Source of the DNA: Hyphomicrobiales bacterium
GTDB taxonomy: Bacteria > Pseudomonadota > Alphaproteobacteria > Rhizobiales > Xanthobacteraceae
DNA length: 35,523 nucleotides
Assembly (NCBI GenBank): GCA_009377755.1
Contig: WHTM01000049.1
Coordinates: forward strand, 1-35,523
Reading direction: 5' to 3'
The position numbers were made by a program, and so were the translations under genes. The notes beneath the pieces were generated by a model, which searched no databases, was not told the origin of the DNA, and was given only the letters and a program-made list of their open reading frames with translations. Below are positions 14,467 through 22,308 of the stretch, piece after piece (position 1 is the first letter of the stretch; each line of letters begins with the position of its first letter).

Positions 14467-16737
14467 ATGGCTCAGGTCGGTCGAGGCATTCCGCGTCTGG
14501 AAGCGCGCTCGAAAGTGACCGGACGGGCGGAGTACACGCACAATCTCCGGCTGCCCGGCATGCTCTATGCCAAGGTGTTCCGCAGCACCGTCCCGCACGG
14601 CCGCATCGTGCGCATCGACACGAGCGCGGCGGCGGCGCTGCCCGGCGTCGAGCGCGTGGTCACCGGCGAAGACATCCGCAAGGTCATCCCCGAGCCCTAC
14701 TACGGGCCGGCGTTCCACGATCAGCCGATCCTGGCGCTCGACAAGGTACGCCACGTCGGCGAGCCGGTGGCCGCGGTCGTCGCAGCCGATCCGCACGTGG
14801 CGGAGCAGGCGGTGCAGCTCATCGAGGCCGAGTACGAGGAGCTCCCGGCGGTTTACGACGAGGTCGAGGCAATGACCTCGCAGGCGATCGTGCACGAGGT
14901 GCTGAAACCCGCCGGCACGTTCGCCGACCTCAAGCATCTCGCCGGCAAGACCGGCACCAATGTCGCGCTCGACTTTCACCTCACCCGCGGCGACACCGAC
15001 AAGGCGTTCGCGGGGGCCGATCATGTGTTCGAGCACACCTTCCGCAGCCAGCAGGCCCTGCATTTGGCCTTCGAGCCGTTCGTGGCGGTCGCCGAGCCGG
15101 GCGACGGGATGGTGACCGTCCATACCTCGAACCAGACGCCGTCGTTCGTGCGCATGGAGATTGCCCGCCTGCTCGGCTGGCAGGAGAACCAGGTGCGGGT
15201 GAAGGTGCCGCTGCTCGGCGGCGGTTTCGGCGCCAAGGTCTACGTCAAGCTCGAGCCGCTCGTGGTCGCGCTCGCGCTCATCGTCCGCCGGCCGGTGAAG
15301 GTCGCGCTGACGATGGAAGAGCAGTTCTACATGATCACCAAGCATCCGACGACGTTCCGGATCAAGAGCGGGGTGACCAAGGACGGCAAGATCACCGCGC
15401 GCGAGTGCGAGGTGCATTGGAATGGCGGTGCTTATGCCGACATCGGCCCGCGCGTCTGCCAGAAGTCCGGCTTCACCGCGCCCGGCCCCTACGACATCGA
15501 CCATATCAAGATCGATTCCTACGAGCTCTACACCAACCGCACGCCGTGCGGCGCGCTGCGCGGCTTCGGCATTCCGCAGCTCGTCTGGGCCTACGAGTGC
15601 CATACCGACATCATCGCCCGTGAACTCGGCATCGATCCGGTCGAGATGCGCCGCAAGAATATTTTGCGTGAAGGCCGGCCGCAGGCGACCGGCACGAAGA
15701 TGAAAGATGCTGCGATCGAGCAGGTGCTCGATGCGCTCGCTGAGCAGATGCCGTGGAGCAAGCCGTTCGACCGCGGCACCGGCGTGATCCGGCGCGGGCG
15801 GGGCATCGCCATTGGTTTCAAGGCTTCGATTTCGCCCACCACGTCGGTGGCGATCGTCAACGTCAGCGCCGACGGCAGCGCCAGCCTCAACATGGCGACC
15901 ACCGACATGGGGCAGGGCTCCGACACCATCATGGCGCAGATCGTCGCCGAGGTACTTGACATCCAAGCCGAGCACGTGCGCGTGATGCACACGGACACCG
16001 ACATCACGCCCTACGACATGGGTACGCTCGGCTCGCGCTCGACCTTCCACATGGGCCATGCGGTGCGGCTCGCCGCCGAGGACGCCAAGGCGAAGCTTGC
16101 GGCGCTCGCGGCCGAAGCCGGGCTGCCGCCCGGGACCAACTATCCGCCGTCGGAGATTTTCGTGAAGCGGTACGGCATGCGGGCCGGCAACGTGATCGGC
16201 TCGGGGACGTATATTCCGACCTATCAGTCGCCCGACAAGACCACCGGCATGTCGGAGAATGTGACGCCGTTCTGGATGATCGGCGGCACCGGCGCCGAGA
16301 TCGAGGTCGACACCGAGACCGGCAAGGTGCGCGTGACCAGGCTGGTCAACGTCGCCGACTGCGGCACGCCGATCAATCCGCGGATCGCGACCACGCAACT
16401 ATCCGGCGGCGCCACCATGGCGCTCGGCTTCACGCTGTTCGAGGATATGGTGCTCGACGGCGGCCAGGTGACCAATGCCTCGCTCGCCGACTACAAGATC
16501 CCCGGCATGCACGACATCCCGCCGATGTACAATGAGTTGGTGGACGCCAAGCAGAGCAACGGTCCGTTCGGCGCCAAGGGCCTGGGCGAATCCGCGACGT
16601 TCGGCGTGTCGCCGGCGATTGCCAACGCCCTCGACGATGCCGTCGGCATCCGCCTGACCGACCTTCCCATGACGCCGGAAGCTGTGCTGCGCGCGCTACG
16701 CGCCAAGGAAGGCCGGCCGCTCGAGGACGACGCATGA
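14467..16737 (+). CDS. Molybdenum hydroxylase large (Mo-cofactor) subunit, xanthine-dehydrogenase family
   Basis: A 756-residue catalytic subunit binding molybdopterin cytosine dinucleotide. It opens with RGIPRLEARSKVTGRAEYTH, the usual first block (aldehyde oxidase/xanthine dehydrogenase a/b hammerhead). Mo-cofactor blocks include LLGGGFGAKVYVKLEP and TTDMGQGSDTIMAQIVAEVL. The active-site loop reads CGALRGFGIPQ (R365-G368), not the AYxCSFR of form I CO dehydrogenase. The catalytic glutamate is in AKGLGESATFG (E708). It should hydroxylate a carbon next to N in a heterocycle or an aldehyde-like carbon; the substrate is not predictable. The GAGGA before ATG 14467 is well placed. The stop overlaps the small-subunit ATG (ATGA). 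Confidence 0.95.
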   Translation: MAQVGRGIPRLEARSKVTGRAEYTHNLRLPGMLYAKVFRSTVPHGRIVRIDTSAAAALPGVERVVTGEDIRKVIPEPYYGPAFHDQPILALDKVRHVGEPVAAVVAADPHVAEQAVQLIEAEYEELPAVYDEVEAMTSQAIVHEVLKPAGTFADLKHLAGKTGTNVALDFHLTRGDTDKAFAGADHVFEHTFRSQQALHLAFEPFVAVAEPGDGMVTVHTSNQTPSFVRMEIARLLGWQENQVRVKVPLLGGGFGAKVYVKLEPLVVALALIVRRPVKVALTMEEQFYMITKHPTTFRIKSGVTKDGKITARECEVHWNGGAYADIGPRVCQKSGFTAPGPYDIDHIKIDSYELYTNRTPCGALRGFGIPQLVWAYECHTDIIARELGIDPVEMRRKNILREGRPQATGTKMKDAAIEQVLDALAEQMPWSKPFDRGTGVIRRGRGIAIGFKASISPTTSVAIVNVSADGSASLNMATTDMGQGSDTIMAQIVAEVLDIQAEHVRVMHTDTDITPYDMGTLGSRSTFHMGHAVRLAAEDAKAKLAALAAEAGLPPGTNYPPSEIFVKRYGMRAGNVIGSGTYIPTYQSPDKTTGMSENVTPFWMIGGTGAEIEVDTETGKVRVTRLVNVADCGTPINPRIATTQLSGGATMALGFTLFEDMVLDGGQVTNASLADYKIPGMHDIPPMYNELVDAKQSNGPFGAKGLGESATFGVSPAIANALDDAVGIRLTDLPMTPEAVLRALRAKEGRPLEDDA

Positions 16738-17204
16738 GTGTTGCACGGACGATCCACTTCACTTTGAACGGTCGGAAAGTCTCGACCGAGATCGAGCCGC
16801 ATCACAATCTGGTCGAGCTGCTGCAGCGGTTCGATCTGTTCGGCGCGCGCGAAAGCTGCGGACAGGGCCTATGCGGCTGCTGTACCGCGGTCGTCGATGG
16901 CCAGCCTGTGTCCGGCTGCCTCTATTTCGCGGTGATGGTCGACGGCAAGAGTGTGACCACCGTCGAGGCGTTCGACGCCGACGGCGCGCTGTCGAAGGTG
17001 CAGCAGGCGTTCATCGACCACGGCGCCTTCCAGTGCGGCTTTTGCACGCCGGGCTTCGTGCTGATGACGCATCAGTTGTTGCAGGACAAGCCGAACCCCA
17101 GCGACGATGACATCCGCGACTATCTCTCCGGCAACCTCTGCCGTTGTGCGGCCTATCCGGAGATCATCGCGGCGGTGAAGGCCGCGGCAAGGGCGGGTAG
17201 GTAA
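16734..17204 (+). CDS. Molybdenum hydroxylase small 2Fe-2S subunit (CoxS type)
   Basis: A 156-residue protein with two [2Fe-2S] centres. The plant-ferredoxin-like N-terminal cluster uses CGQGLCGCC and a later cysteine (C42, C47, C50, C62). The C-terminal helical domain uses CGFC (C101, C104) and LCRC (C136, C138). These relay electrons from the Mo site to FAD. Its ATG lies in the large-subunit stop. No XdhC/CoxF-type maturation factor or MobA-like cytidylyltransferase is encoded nearby, so cofactor insertion must rely on genes elsewhere. Confidence 0.96.
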   Translation: MSVARTIHFTLNGRKVSTEIEPHHNLVELLQRFDLFGARESCGQGLCGCCTAVVDGQPVSGCLYFAVMVDGKSVTTVEAFDADGALSKVQQAFIDHGAFQCGFCTPGFVLMTHQLLQDKPNPSDDDIRDYLSGNLCRCAAYPEIIAAVKAAARAGR

Positions 17205-17210
17205 TGCCTT

Positions 17211-17314
17211 TTCCGGCCTCATGGTGAGGAGCGCCCGCAGGGCGCGTCGCGAACCATGGGCCGCCCTCGATCCTTCGAGACGGCTGCTTCGCAGCCTCCT
17301 CAGGATGAGGGCGG
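17211..17314. repeat. Double-hairpin repeat between convergent genes
   Basis: The first hairpin pairs GGCCTCATGGT (starting 17216) with ACCATGGGCC (about 17253-17262). The second pairs CCCTCgATCC (about 17264-17273) with GGATGAGGG (17303-17311), with an inner TTCGAGACGGCTGCTTCGCAG stretch. Elements with 'ggcctcatggtgaggagc...cctcaggatgagg' are common dispersed repeats in Bradyrhizobium relatives (recalled, not searched). It lies between two converging operons and could also stop transcription from both sides. Confidence 0.7.
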
Positions 17315-17327
17315 AGCGAGTCAGCGA

Positions 17328-17888
17328 TTAGTTCAGCGCCTGCATGAACCGCTGTTTGATCGCATGCCCGTCGTGGGTCGGCAGCACGCGCGGCGGGTCG
17401 TTCGGCGCGATCTGCGCCTGAACGAAGATCGGCCCCTCGCCGGTGTGCAGCAAATCGCGGACGTGGTCGATCTCGCCCATGTCGCCGACCGCATAGCTGA
17501 TGCGGAAGCGGCAGCCTTCCGCGATCTTGACGAGATCGACGCCTGCGGCGGTATGGCTCGCCTGCATGCCGGTCTCGCCGTAGTGGCGGTTGTCGAGCAC
17601 GACGATCGCAAAGTTCGCCGGCCGCTTGACGCCGATGGTCGCGAGGCTGCCGAGGCCCATCAGCATGTCGCCGTCGCCGGTGAGCACGAGCACCCGCCGG
17701 TCGGGGCGTGCGAGCGCGAGCCCCAGCCCGATCATCGCCGTGCCGCCCATCGCGCCCCACATGTGGAAATTGAGCGGATGGTCGCCGCAGGCGGCGACGT
17801 CCCAGGTGCACGACCCGAGGCCAGGAATGACGCAGAGGCCACCGCGGTCGCGCAGCAAGCGTTCGACGACGGCGCGGCGCTCCAGCAT
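17328..17888 (-). CDS. ThDP-dependent decarboxylase, beta (pyrophosphate-binding) subunit, sulfopyruvate-decarboxylase type
   Basis: A 186-residue protein corresponding to the PP domain of a two-subunit 2-oxoacid decarboxylase (ComE-like). The ThDP/Mg motif begins GDGDMLMGLG (71-80) and ends in DNRHYGETG (99-107). The GSCTWDVAACGDHPLNFHMWGAMGG segment before it is typical of this domain. I choose ATG 17888 because it overlaps the alpha-subunit stop (ATGA); a GTG at 17900 is the longer option. The pair should decarboxylate a 2-oxoacid. Sulfopyruvate, phosphonopyruvate or another 3-substituted pyruvate are all possible, and no sulfonate or phosphonate genes accompany it. Confidence 0.9.
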   Translation of the reverse strand: MLERRAVVERLLRDRGGLCVIPGLGSCTWDVAACGDHPLNFHMWGAMGGTAMIGLGLALARPDRRVLVLTGDGDMLMGLGSLATIGVKRPANFAIVVLDNRHYGETGMQASHTAAGVDLVKIAEGCRFRISYAVGDMGEIDHVRDLLHTGEGPIFVQAQIAPNDPPRVLPTHDGHAIKQRFMQALN

Positions 17889-18412
17889 CAGCGCACCCAC
17901 TGCTTGCGGCCGATCAGCCGCTGCGAGAGGATCACCGCGACCGCGAGATTGCCTTCGAACGCCATGTCGCTTGCCGCGCCCACGACGTCGTCGACCTCAT
18001 CGGCTTGGTTGACGCGATAGACCTGAAATCCACACAGCTTCAGGCATTGCTCGGTGATCGAGCCCATCGGCACCTGCCACGGGTTGAACTCGGCGTACTC
18101 GCCGCGCATGGTCACCAGCAGCAGGCAGGGGAAGCCGCAGTTGCGCAAGAGCGCAAACATGTTGACGCAGTTGCCGACGCCGCTCGACTGCATCAGCAGC
18201 GCCGCGCGCTGGCCGCCGAGCGTGGCGCCGGCGACCAGGCCGATACCTTCCTCCTCGGTCGTGAGCACCACGTCGGTGATGCCGTTGTCCTGCTTGCAAA
18301 GGTCGATCAGACGGCTGTGGCCGGCGTCGGGGACGTAGCCGACCTGGCGGATGCCGACGCGCTTGAAATGCCCGTGGATCAGGTCCGGCCAGCTATTTTG
18401 ATTTTCCGCCAT
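17888..18412 (-). CDS. ThDP-dependent decarboxylase, alpha (pyrimidine-binding) subunit, sulfopyruvate-decarboxylase type
   Basis: A 174-residue protein equal to the PYR domain of the same split enzyme (ComD-like). The cofactor-activating glutamate lies in VVLTTEEEGIGLVAGA (within E53-E55), followed by the family block ALLMQSSGVGNCVNMFALL. The start is ATG 18412 with GGAGA about eight bases upstream. It is coupled to the beta subunit. It lies about 130 bases downstream of the FAH-family gene on the same strand, with a palindromic element between, so the two may share a transcript. Confidence 0.92.
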   Translation of the reverse strand: MAENQNSWPDLIHGHFKRVGIRQVGYVPDAGHSRLIDLCKQDNGITDVVLTTEEEGIGLVAGATLGGQRAALLMQSSGVGNCVNMFALLRNCGFPCLLLVTMRGEYAEFNPWQVPMGSITEQCLKLCGFQVYRVNQADEVDDVVGAASDMAFEGNLAVAVILSQRLIGRKQWVR

Positions 18413-18428
18413 CGCCGCTTTCTCCGCG

Positions 18429-18512
18429 GTCGTTCCCGCGTAAGCGGGAACCCATAACCACAGCTCTATCGAGAGGACACGGAGTATGGGTCCCCGCGTT
18501 CGCGGGGACGAC
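18429..18512. repeat. Palindromic intergenic element, same family as 11229-11329
   Basis: The outer arms GTCGTTCCCGCG (18429-18440) and CGCGGGGACGAC (18501-18512) pair with one mismatch. Each end is also its own hairpin (TTCCCGC/GCGGGAA and TCCCCGCG/CGCGGGGA). The inside repeats the 'acccataaccacag ... ggagtatgggtcc' core of the element at 11229-11329. It lies between the FAH-family gene and the ThDP alpha-subunit gene. Confidence 0.8.
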
Positions 18513-18541
18513 GCCGCGTATGACGTGAGTCAGAGGCTTCA

Positions 18542-19381
18542 TTACGTCTCATCCACGATGTGGTTGCGCAACGTGCCGATGCCGGAAATCTCCACCTCCA
18601 GCACGTCGCCGGCCTTCATCCAGACCGGCGGATTGCGGCGGTGGCCGACACCGTCCGGCGTGCCGGTGGCGATGATGTCGCCGGGCGCGAGCGGGGTGAA
18701 ATTGGAGACGAAGGCGATCAGCGCCGGTACGTCGTGGATCAGAATGTCGGTCCCCGACTGCTGCATGACCTGGCCGTTGAGCCGCGTCGTAAGCGTGAGC
18801 TTGTGCGGGTCGGGAATCTCGTCGGTCGTCACGATCCAGGGGCCGAGCGGTCCGGTGCCGGGGAAGTTCTTTCCCGAGGTCACCGAGAATTTCTGGTAAT
18901 CGCGCACGCTGCCGTCAACCATGATCGTGTAGCCGGCAACATGGGCGAGCGCATCCGCGGGCTTGATATACCGGCCCGGCCGGCCGATCACGATGGTCAG
19001 CTCGCCCTCGAAATCGAAGTTGGTCGAGATCTTCGGTCGGACCATCTCGCCCTCGTGGCCGATCAGCGTATCGGCAAACCGGGCGAACATGCTCGGCTCA
19101 ACCGGCAGCTCGCGCCCGGTCTCGGCGGCGTGCGCTCGGTAGTTGATGCCGGCACAGACGATCTTGCCCGGGTTCGGGATCACCGGCAGGAAGCGGATAT
19201 CGGACAGCGTGTGGTCTGGCTTGGCGCCGGTTGCCGCCTTGCGGATCGCGTCGAGCCCCTCTGGCAACAGCGCGTCGCGCAGCGTCGGAAAGCCGGTGCG
19301 CTTGCGCATCCCGACCACGCCGTTGTCAACAACGACGCCGTAGTCCTCCGCGCCGCCGGCGATATAGCTCGCGAGCTTCAT
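18542..19381 (-). CDS. Fumarylacetoacetate hydrolase (FAH)-family protein
   Basis: A 279-residue FAH/MhpD-superfamily enzyme. The metal-binding acids are visible in NFDFEGELTIVIG (E125, E127) and MVDGSVRDYQ (D156). The entry block is GKIVCAGINYRAHAAETG, and TGTPDGVGHRRNPPVWMKAGD closes the core. Members hydrolyse or decarboxylate 2,4-dioxo or 2-hydroxydienoic acids (fumarylpyruvate, oxaloacetate, 2-oxo-hept-3-ene-dioate), typical of late ring-fission steps. ATG 19381 has GAGGGG about nine bases before it and follows the preceding gene's stop by 18 bases, so the two form an operon. Exact substrate unknown. Confidence 0.93.
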   Translation of the reverse strand: MKLASYIAGGAEDYGVVVDNGVVGMRKRTGFPTLRDALLPEGLDAIRKAATGAKPDHTLSDIRFLPVIPNPGKIVCAGINYRAHAAETGRELPVEPSMFARFADTLIGHEGEMVRPKISTNFDFEGELTIVIGRPGRYIKPADALAHVAGYTIMVDGSVRDYQKFSVTSGKNFPGTGPLGPWIVTTDEIPDPHKLTLTTRLNGQVMQQSGTDILIHDVPALIAFVSNFTPLAPGDIIATGTPDGVGHRRNPPVWMKAGDVLEVEISGIGTLRNHIVDET

Positions 19382-19399
19382 CGGTTACACCCCTCAACG

Positions 19400-20377
19400 T
19401 CAGCCATGGATCGGAATGAACAGGTCTTCGATCGGGATCGCCTTGGCGATCAGCCCCTGGTCGACCATGAAGCGCATCATCGCCTCCAGCGTCGGTCGGT
19501 TCGGCTCGATCCCGTAGGGCCAGCAGTCGCCGCCGAAGACATCGTCGATCTCGTCGAGGTCGGCGGGCAGCCACGGCAACATGTAGCGCAGCGTCTGGAC
19601 CGCCCGCATCTTTTTCCAGGCGATGTCCTTCGATTGGTTGAAGGCCTTGAACAGGCTGGTCGCGATGAACGGATTTTTCTCGTAGACCTCGCGCTTGATC
19701 GCGATCAGGTGCATGATCGGGAAGATGCGGGTGCGGCGGAAATACTCCATCTCGGCTTCGCGGAAATTCGGAAACAGCCGCTGGACGTCCGGGCTGCGGC
19801 GCCGCGAGTCGGGTGTCATGGTGCTCAGAATCGCCTGGATGTCGTTGTCGGCCAGCAGGTCCCCGAGCGACCTGCCGCTCTTGTTGATCTCGATCGGCAC
19901 CGGCTTGACCATCGGCAGCACGGTCGGGTTGCCGTGCGTACCAGCGGTGTTGACAGCGCCCTGCACCCATTTCACCCCGGACAGGTCGACGCCGAGGTCC
20001 TCCTGCAACAGGCCCCGCATATAGATCGCCGCCGTCTGCGTGTAGAGCGGCACGCCGACGCGCTTTCCCTCGATGTCCTTCGGCGTCTTGATCGCCTTGC
20101 GGTTGACCCAGATGTAGCCGTTACGGAACACGCGCGAGGCGAACACCGGAATGGCGACGAACGGAGAGTTGCCAGTAGCGTACCGGGTGATGAATTCCGA
20201 ACTGGAATACTCGCAGACGTCGAATTCCTGCCCGCCCGACATGCGGTCGAAGATTTGCCGCGACTCGTCCATAACGAGATAGTTGAGGTCGATGCCTTCG
20301 GGCTGCACTTCGCCCATCAGGAGCGCATGCATTCGGTCGTAGGCGCCGCAGGAGAAGGTCAGCCGCAACTTGCTCAT
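19400..20377 (-). CDS. 4,5-dihydroxyphthalate decarboxylase-like protein with solute-binding fold
   Basis: A 325-residue protein of the periplasmic-binding-protein-like fold. The pattern of 'FSCGAYDRMHALLMGEVQP', 'EFDVCEYSSSEFITR', 'FVAIPVFASRVFRNGYIWVN' and 'GKRVGVPLYTQTAAIYMRG' is that of 4,5-dihydroxyphthalate decarboxylase (Pht5) relatives. It has no signal peptide, so it is probably cytoplasmic and an enzyme rather than a transport receptor, though many relatives are annotated as ABC substrate-binding proteins. ATG 20377 has AAGGA about nine bases upstream. It leads the operon with the FAH-family gene and perhaps the ThDP decarboxylase. An aromatic or heteroaromatic acid substrate is a reasonable guess. 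Confidence 0.85.
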   Translation of the reverse strand: MSKLRLTFSCGAYDRMHALLMGEVQPEGIDLNYLVMDESRQIFDRMSGGQEFDVCEYSSSEFITRYATGNSPFVAIPVFASRVFRNGYIWVNRKAIKTPKDIEGKRVGVPLYTQTAAIYMRGLLQEDLGVDLSGVKWVQGAVNTAGTHGNPTVLPMVKPVPIEINKSGRSLGDLLADNDIQAILSTMTPDSRRRSPDVQRLFPNFREAEMEYFRRTRIFPIMHLIAIKREVYEKNPFIATSLFKAFNQSKDIAWKKMRAVQTLRYMLPWLPADLDEIDDVFGGDCWPYGIEPNRPTLEAMMRFMVDQGLIAKAIPIEDLFIPIHG

Positions 20378-20478
20378 TCAGGCGATCCTTGTTGTCAATC
20401 TCAGGAAGCGGGGAGGGTGGTCTGCGTGGGTCGGTGAGCGCGCGAAGTTCGATGGCTTCCGTGGAGGCACGATACCCC

Positions 20479-20484
20479 TATAAT
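20479..20484 (+). promoter_or_regulatory. Candidate -10 element for the class II aldolase-family gene
   Basis: A perfect TATAAT lies at 20479-20484, in the 150-base space between the divergent decarboxylase-like and aldolase-family genes. No good -35 is present at 16-18 bases upstream, so an activator may be needed. The ribosome site AAAGGA (20513-20518) lies nine bases before the ATG. Confidence 0.4.
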
Positions 20485-20527
20485 CCGACGGCGTCAGGGA
20501 AGGATCAATGCCAAAGGATCAGTGTCA

Positions 20528-21265
20528 ATGTCGGACCTCGACGATGCCGTCAACGATATCGTGCTTGCCAACCGTATCCTCGCCCACGAGGGCGTCGTCG
20601 ATGCTTTCGGGCATGTCAGCATGCGGCATCCACACGATCCAAATAAATACCTGCTGTCGCGGGCGCGCAGCCCGGAACTGGTCGAGCACGGCGATATCTT
20701 GGAATTCTCGCTGACCAGCGACATCGTGGGCGAGCGCAGCGGGCGCCCCTATCTCGAACGGTTCATTCATGGCGCGATTTACGAGGCAAACCCCGAGATC
20801 ATGGCGGTGGTTCACAGCCATGCCGACGAGGTGCTGCCCTACGGCATCAGCTCGGTGCCGATGCGGTCGGTGATCCATACCGCGAGCGAGTGCGGCGGCC
20901 ACATTCCGGTCTGGGACATCCGTGATAAATTCGGCGACACCACCCTGCTGGTGGCGAACCAGGATCAGGGCCGCGACCTCGCCCGCTGCCTCGGCAAGCA
21001 CCGCGTCGCGCTGATGCGCGGTCACGGCTTCGCCGCTGCTGGTCGGACGCTCAACGAGGTGCTCAAGACCTCAGTCTACCTGCCGAGGAACGCCAAGGTG
21101 CTGACCACCGCGATCATGCTCGGTGGCGACATCATTCCGCTGTCGGATGGCGAGATCGCGGCGCGCGATTTCCTCGGTCCCGGCGGCGCCGACCAGACCC
21201 GCATGATCGAATACTGGGCGCGCCGCGCCGGCTGCGGCGGCCTGCTGCGCGAGAAGAAACGATAG
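20528..21265 (+). CDS. Class II aldolase/adducin-family protein
   Basis: A 245-residue zinc-dependent protein of the fuculose-1-phosphate aldolase/RibD-like family. Metal histidines are in VVHSHADEVLPYG (H96, H98) and LMRGHGFAAAG (H166), and an acid is available in YLERF. The N-terminal block AFGHVSMRHPHDPNKYLLSR is the phosphate/substrate loop typical of the family, which also includes decarboxylases and dehydratases of hydroxy aromatic acids. I choose ATG 20528 because AAAGGA is nine bases upstream; GTG 20522 would be only three bases from it. It stands alone, divergent from the Pht5-like operon. Members acting on non-sugar substrates are common in aromatic catabolic clusters, so the reaction is not assigned. 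Confidence 0.93.
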   Translation: MSDLDDAVNDIVLANRILAHEGVVDAFGHVSMRHPHDPNKYLLSRARSPELVEHGDILEFSLTSDIVGERSGRPYLERFIHGAIYEANPEIMAVVHSHADEVLPYGISSVPMRSVIHTASECGGHIPVWDIRDKFGDTTLLVANQDQGRDLARCLGKHRVALMRGHGFAAAGRTLNEVLKTSVYLPRNAKVLTTAIMLGGDIIPLSDGEIAARDFLGPGGADQTRMIEYWARRAGCGGLLREKKR

Positions 21266-21284
21266 TGCTCGGCTCAGCCGCTCT

Positions 21285-21436
21285 GTCGTCACTTCGGACG
21301 GCCAGAGGCGCCGTCCCAGGACCCATATGTGGGGCCGTCCACCCCAACATGTACCCCTGTTTCAGCGATTGCTCGCAGCGCCGGGATACATGGTCCCGGC
21401 TCGCGCGGCCTTTGGCCGCTCGGCCGGGATGCAGCG
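21285..21436. repeat. Palindrome-rich intergenic element between convergent genes
   Basis: The stretch contains several short perfect stems: GCCGGGA/TCCCGGC about the 'tacatgg' loop (near 21380-21400), GCGGCC-ttt-GGCCGC (near 21407-21422), and a near-palindrome CATATGTGGGG/CCCCAACATG (near 21324-21351). It holds no convincing gene. It probably acts as a dispersed repeat and as a bidirectional transcript end for the aldolase-family and hydrolase genes. Confidence 0.6.
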
Positions 21437-21441
21437 GAGAG

Positions 21442-22308
21442 TCAGTGAGCCGAACCTACGCTAAGCTTCCTAATCGTCTCCAGCACCGGCAGAAGGTAGC
21501 TGACGAAATGCCCTGGGTCCTCGCTCATCGGGAAATGGCCGAGTCCCTTCATGATGGTCGCCTCGGCGCCGGTGCGCTTGGCCACGTCGAGGGTGCCCTC
21601 GCTGGTGCAGGAATAGTCGTATTCGCCGGTCAGCAGGAACAGCGGACAGCGGCGGATGTCGATCGCATCGACACGGTCGCGGATGTCGCCGTCGACCATG
21701 TAGAAGTGCAGGTCGCCTTTGAACACGCCCGGCCCACCCTGCATGTAGTGCCACAGCGTCTCCCAGCGTTCCGCCGCGGGCGCGGTCGGGGCGATCAGGC
21801 CCGACACCACGCCGGCGCAGACCGGGCCGCCGTTGACGTCCGGGCGGTCGAGCCAATTGACGTCGTAATAGGGCGCGACATGCGCGGCGGACTCAAGCCC
21901 GATCAGCGCGCGGAAGCGTTCGGGGTGCTCGTTGGCAAGATGCAGCACGATGCGTCCGCCGATCGAGCAGCCCATCACCACCGGCTTGTCGAGCGCGAGC
22001 GCGGCGGCGATGTCGACGATCATGCGCACGTAGTCGCGCGAGGTGAGCCTGTATTCCTCGTTCTGCCAGCCGGCGGGCGGCGACGACTTGCCGTGCCAGG
22101 GCATGTCGAAGACGATCACGCGGAAATTCGCGGTCACGCGGGAATCGTTGAGCACGCCGCGGTATTGGCGTGCGTCCGATCCCGCGGTGTGCAGGCACAA
22201 CAGCGGAATGCCGCTGCCCGCCTCCTCCACATAGAGGCGGTGTGGCCGCCCGAACAGGTCGAGGCACAGGTAGCGGCCGACAATCGGCTCGAAGCGTGGG
22301 CTCATCAT
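21442..22308 (-). CDS. Alpha/beta-fold hydrolase
   Basis: A 288-residue alpha/beta hydrolase. The oxyanion region is LLCLHTAGSDARQYRGVL, the nucleophile is in MGCSIGGR (S115), the acid in TGEYDYSCT (D231) and the histidine in GLGHFPMSEDP (H258). The full catalytic triad is therefore present. It could act on a C-C bond, an ester or a thioester. The ATG at 22308 overlaps the stop of the SCP2-like gene (ATGA), and it is last of the acyl-CoA synthetase operon. The cysteine before the serine (GCSIGG) resembles C-C hydrolases of meta-cleavage pathways, but that is weak evidence. Confidence 0.93.
   Translation of the reverse strand: MMSPRFEPIVGRYLCLDLFGRPHRLYVEEAGSGIPLLCLHTAGSDARQYRGVLNDSRVTANFRVIVFDMPWHGKSSPPAGWQNEEYRLTSRDYVRMIVDIAAALALDKPVVMGCSIGGRIVLHLANEHPERFRALIGLESAAHVAPYYDVNWLDRPDVNGGPVCAGVVSGLIAPTAPAAERWETLWHYMQGGPGVFKGDLHFYMVDGDIRDRVDAIDIRRCPLFLLTGEYDYSCTSEGTLDVAKRTGAEATIMKGLGHFPMSEDPGHFVSYLLPVLETIRKLSVGSAH

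Noticed and set aside
14449-16398. 649-codon antisense frame over the Mo-hydroxylase large subunit
   Set aside because: His/Arg/Asp-rich shadow of a well-supported gene.
14467-17204. Aerobic CO dehydrogenase (coxMLS)
   Set aside because: Gene order fits, but the active-site loop lacks AYxCSFR and no coxDEFG accessory genes are present.
18560-20437. 625-codon antisense frame over the FAH-family and Pht5-like genes
   Set aside because: Covers two real genes on the other strand and has no recognisable domain.
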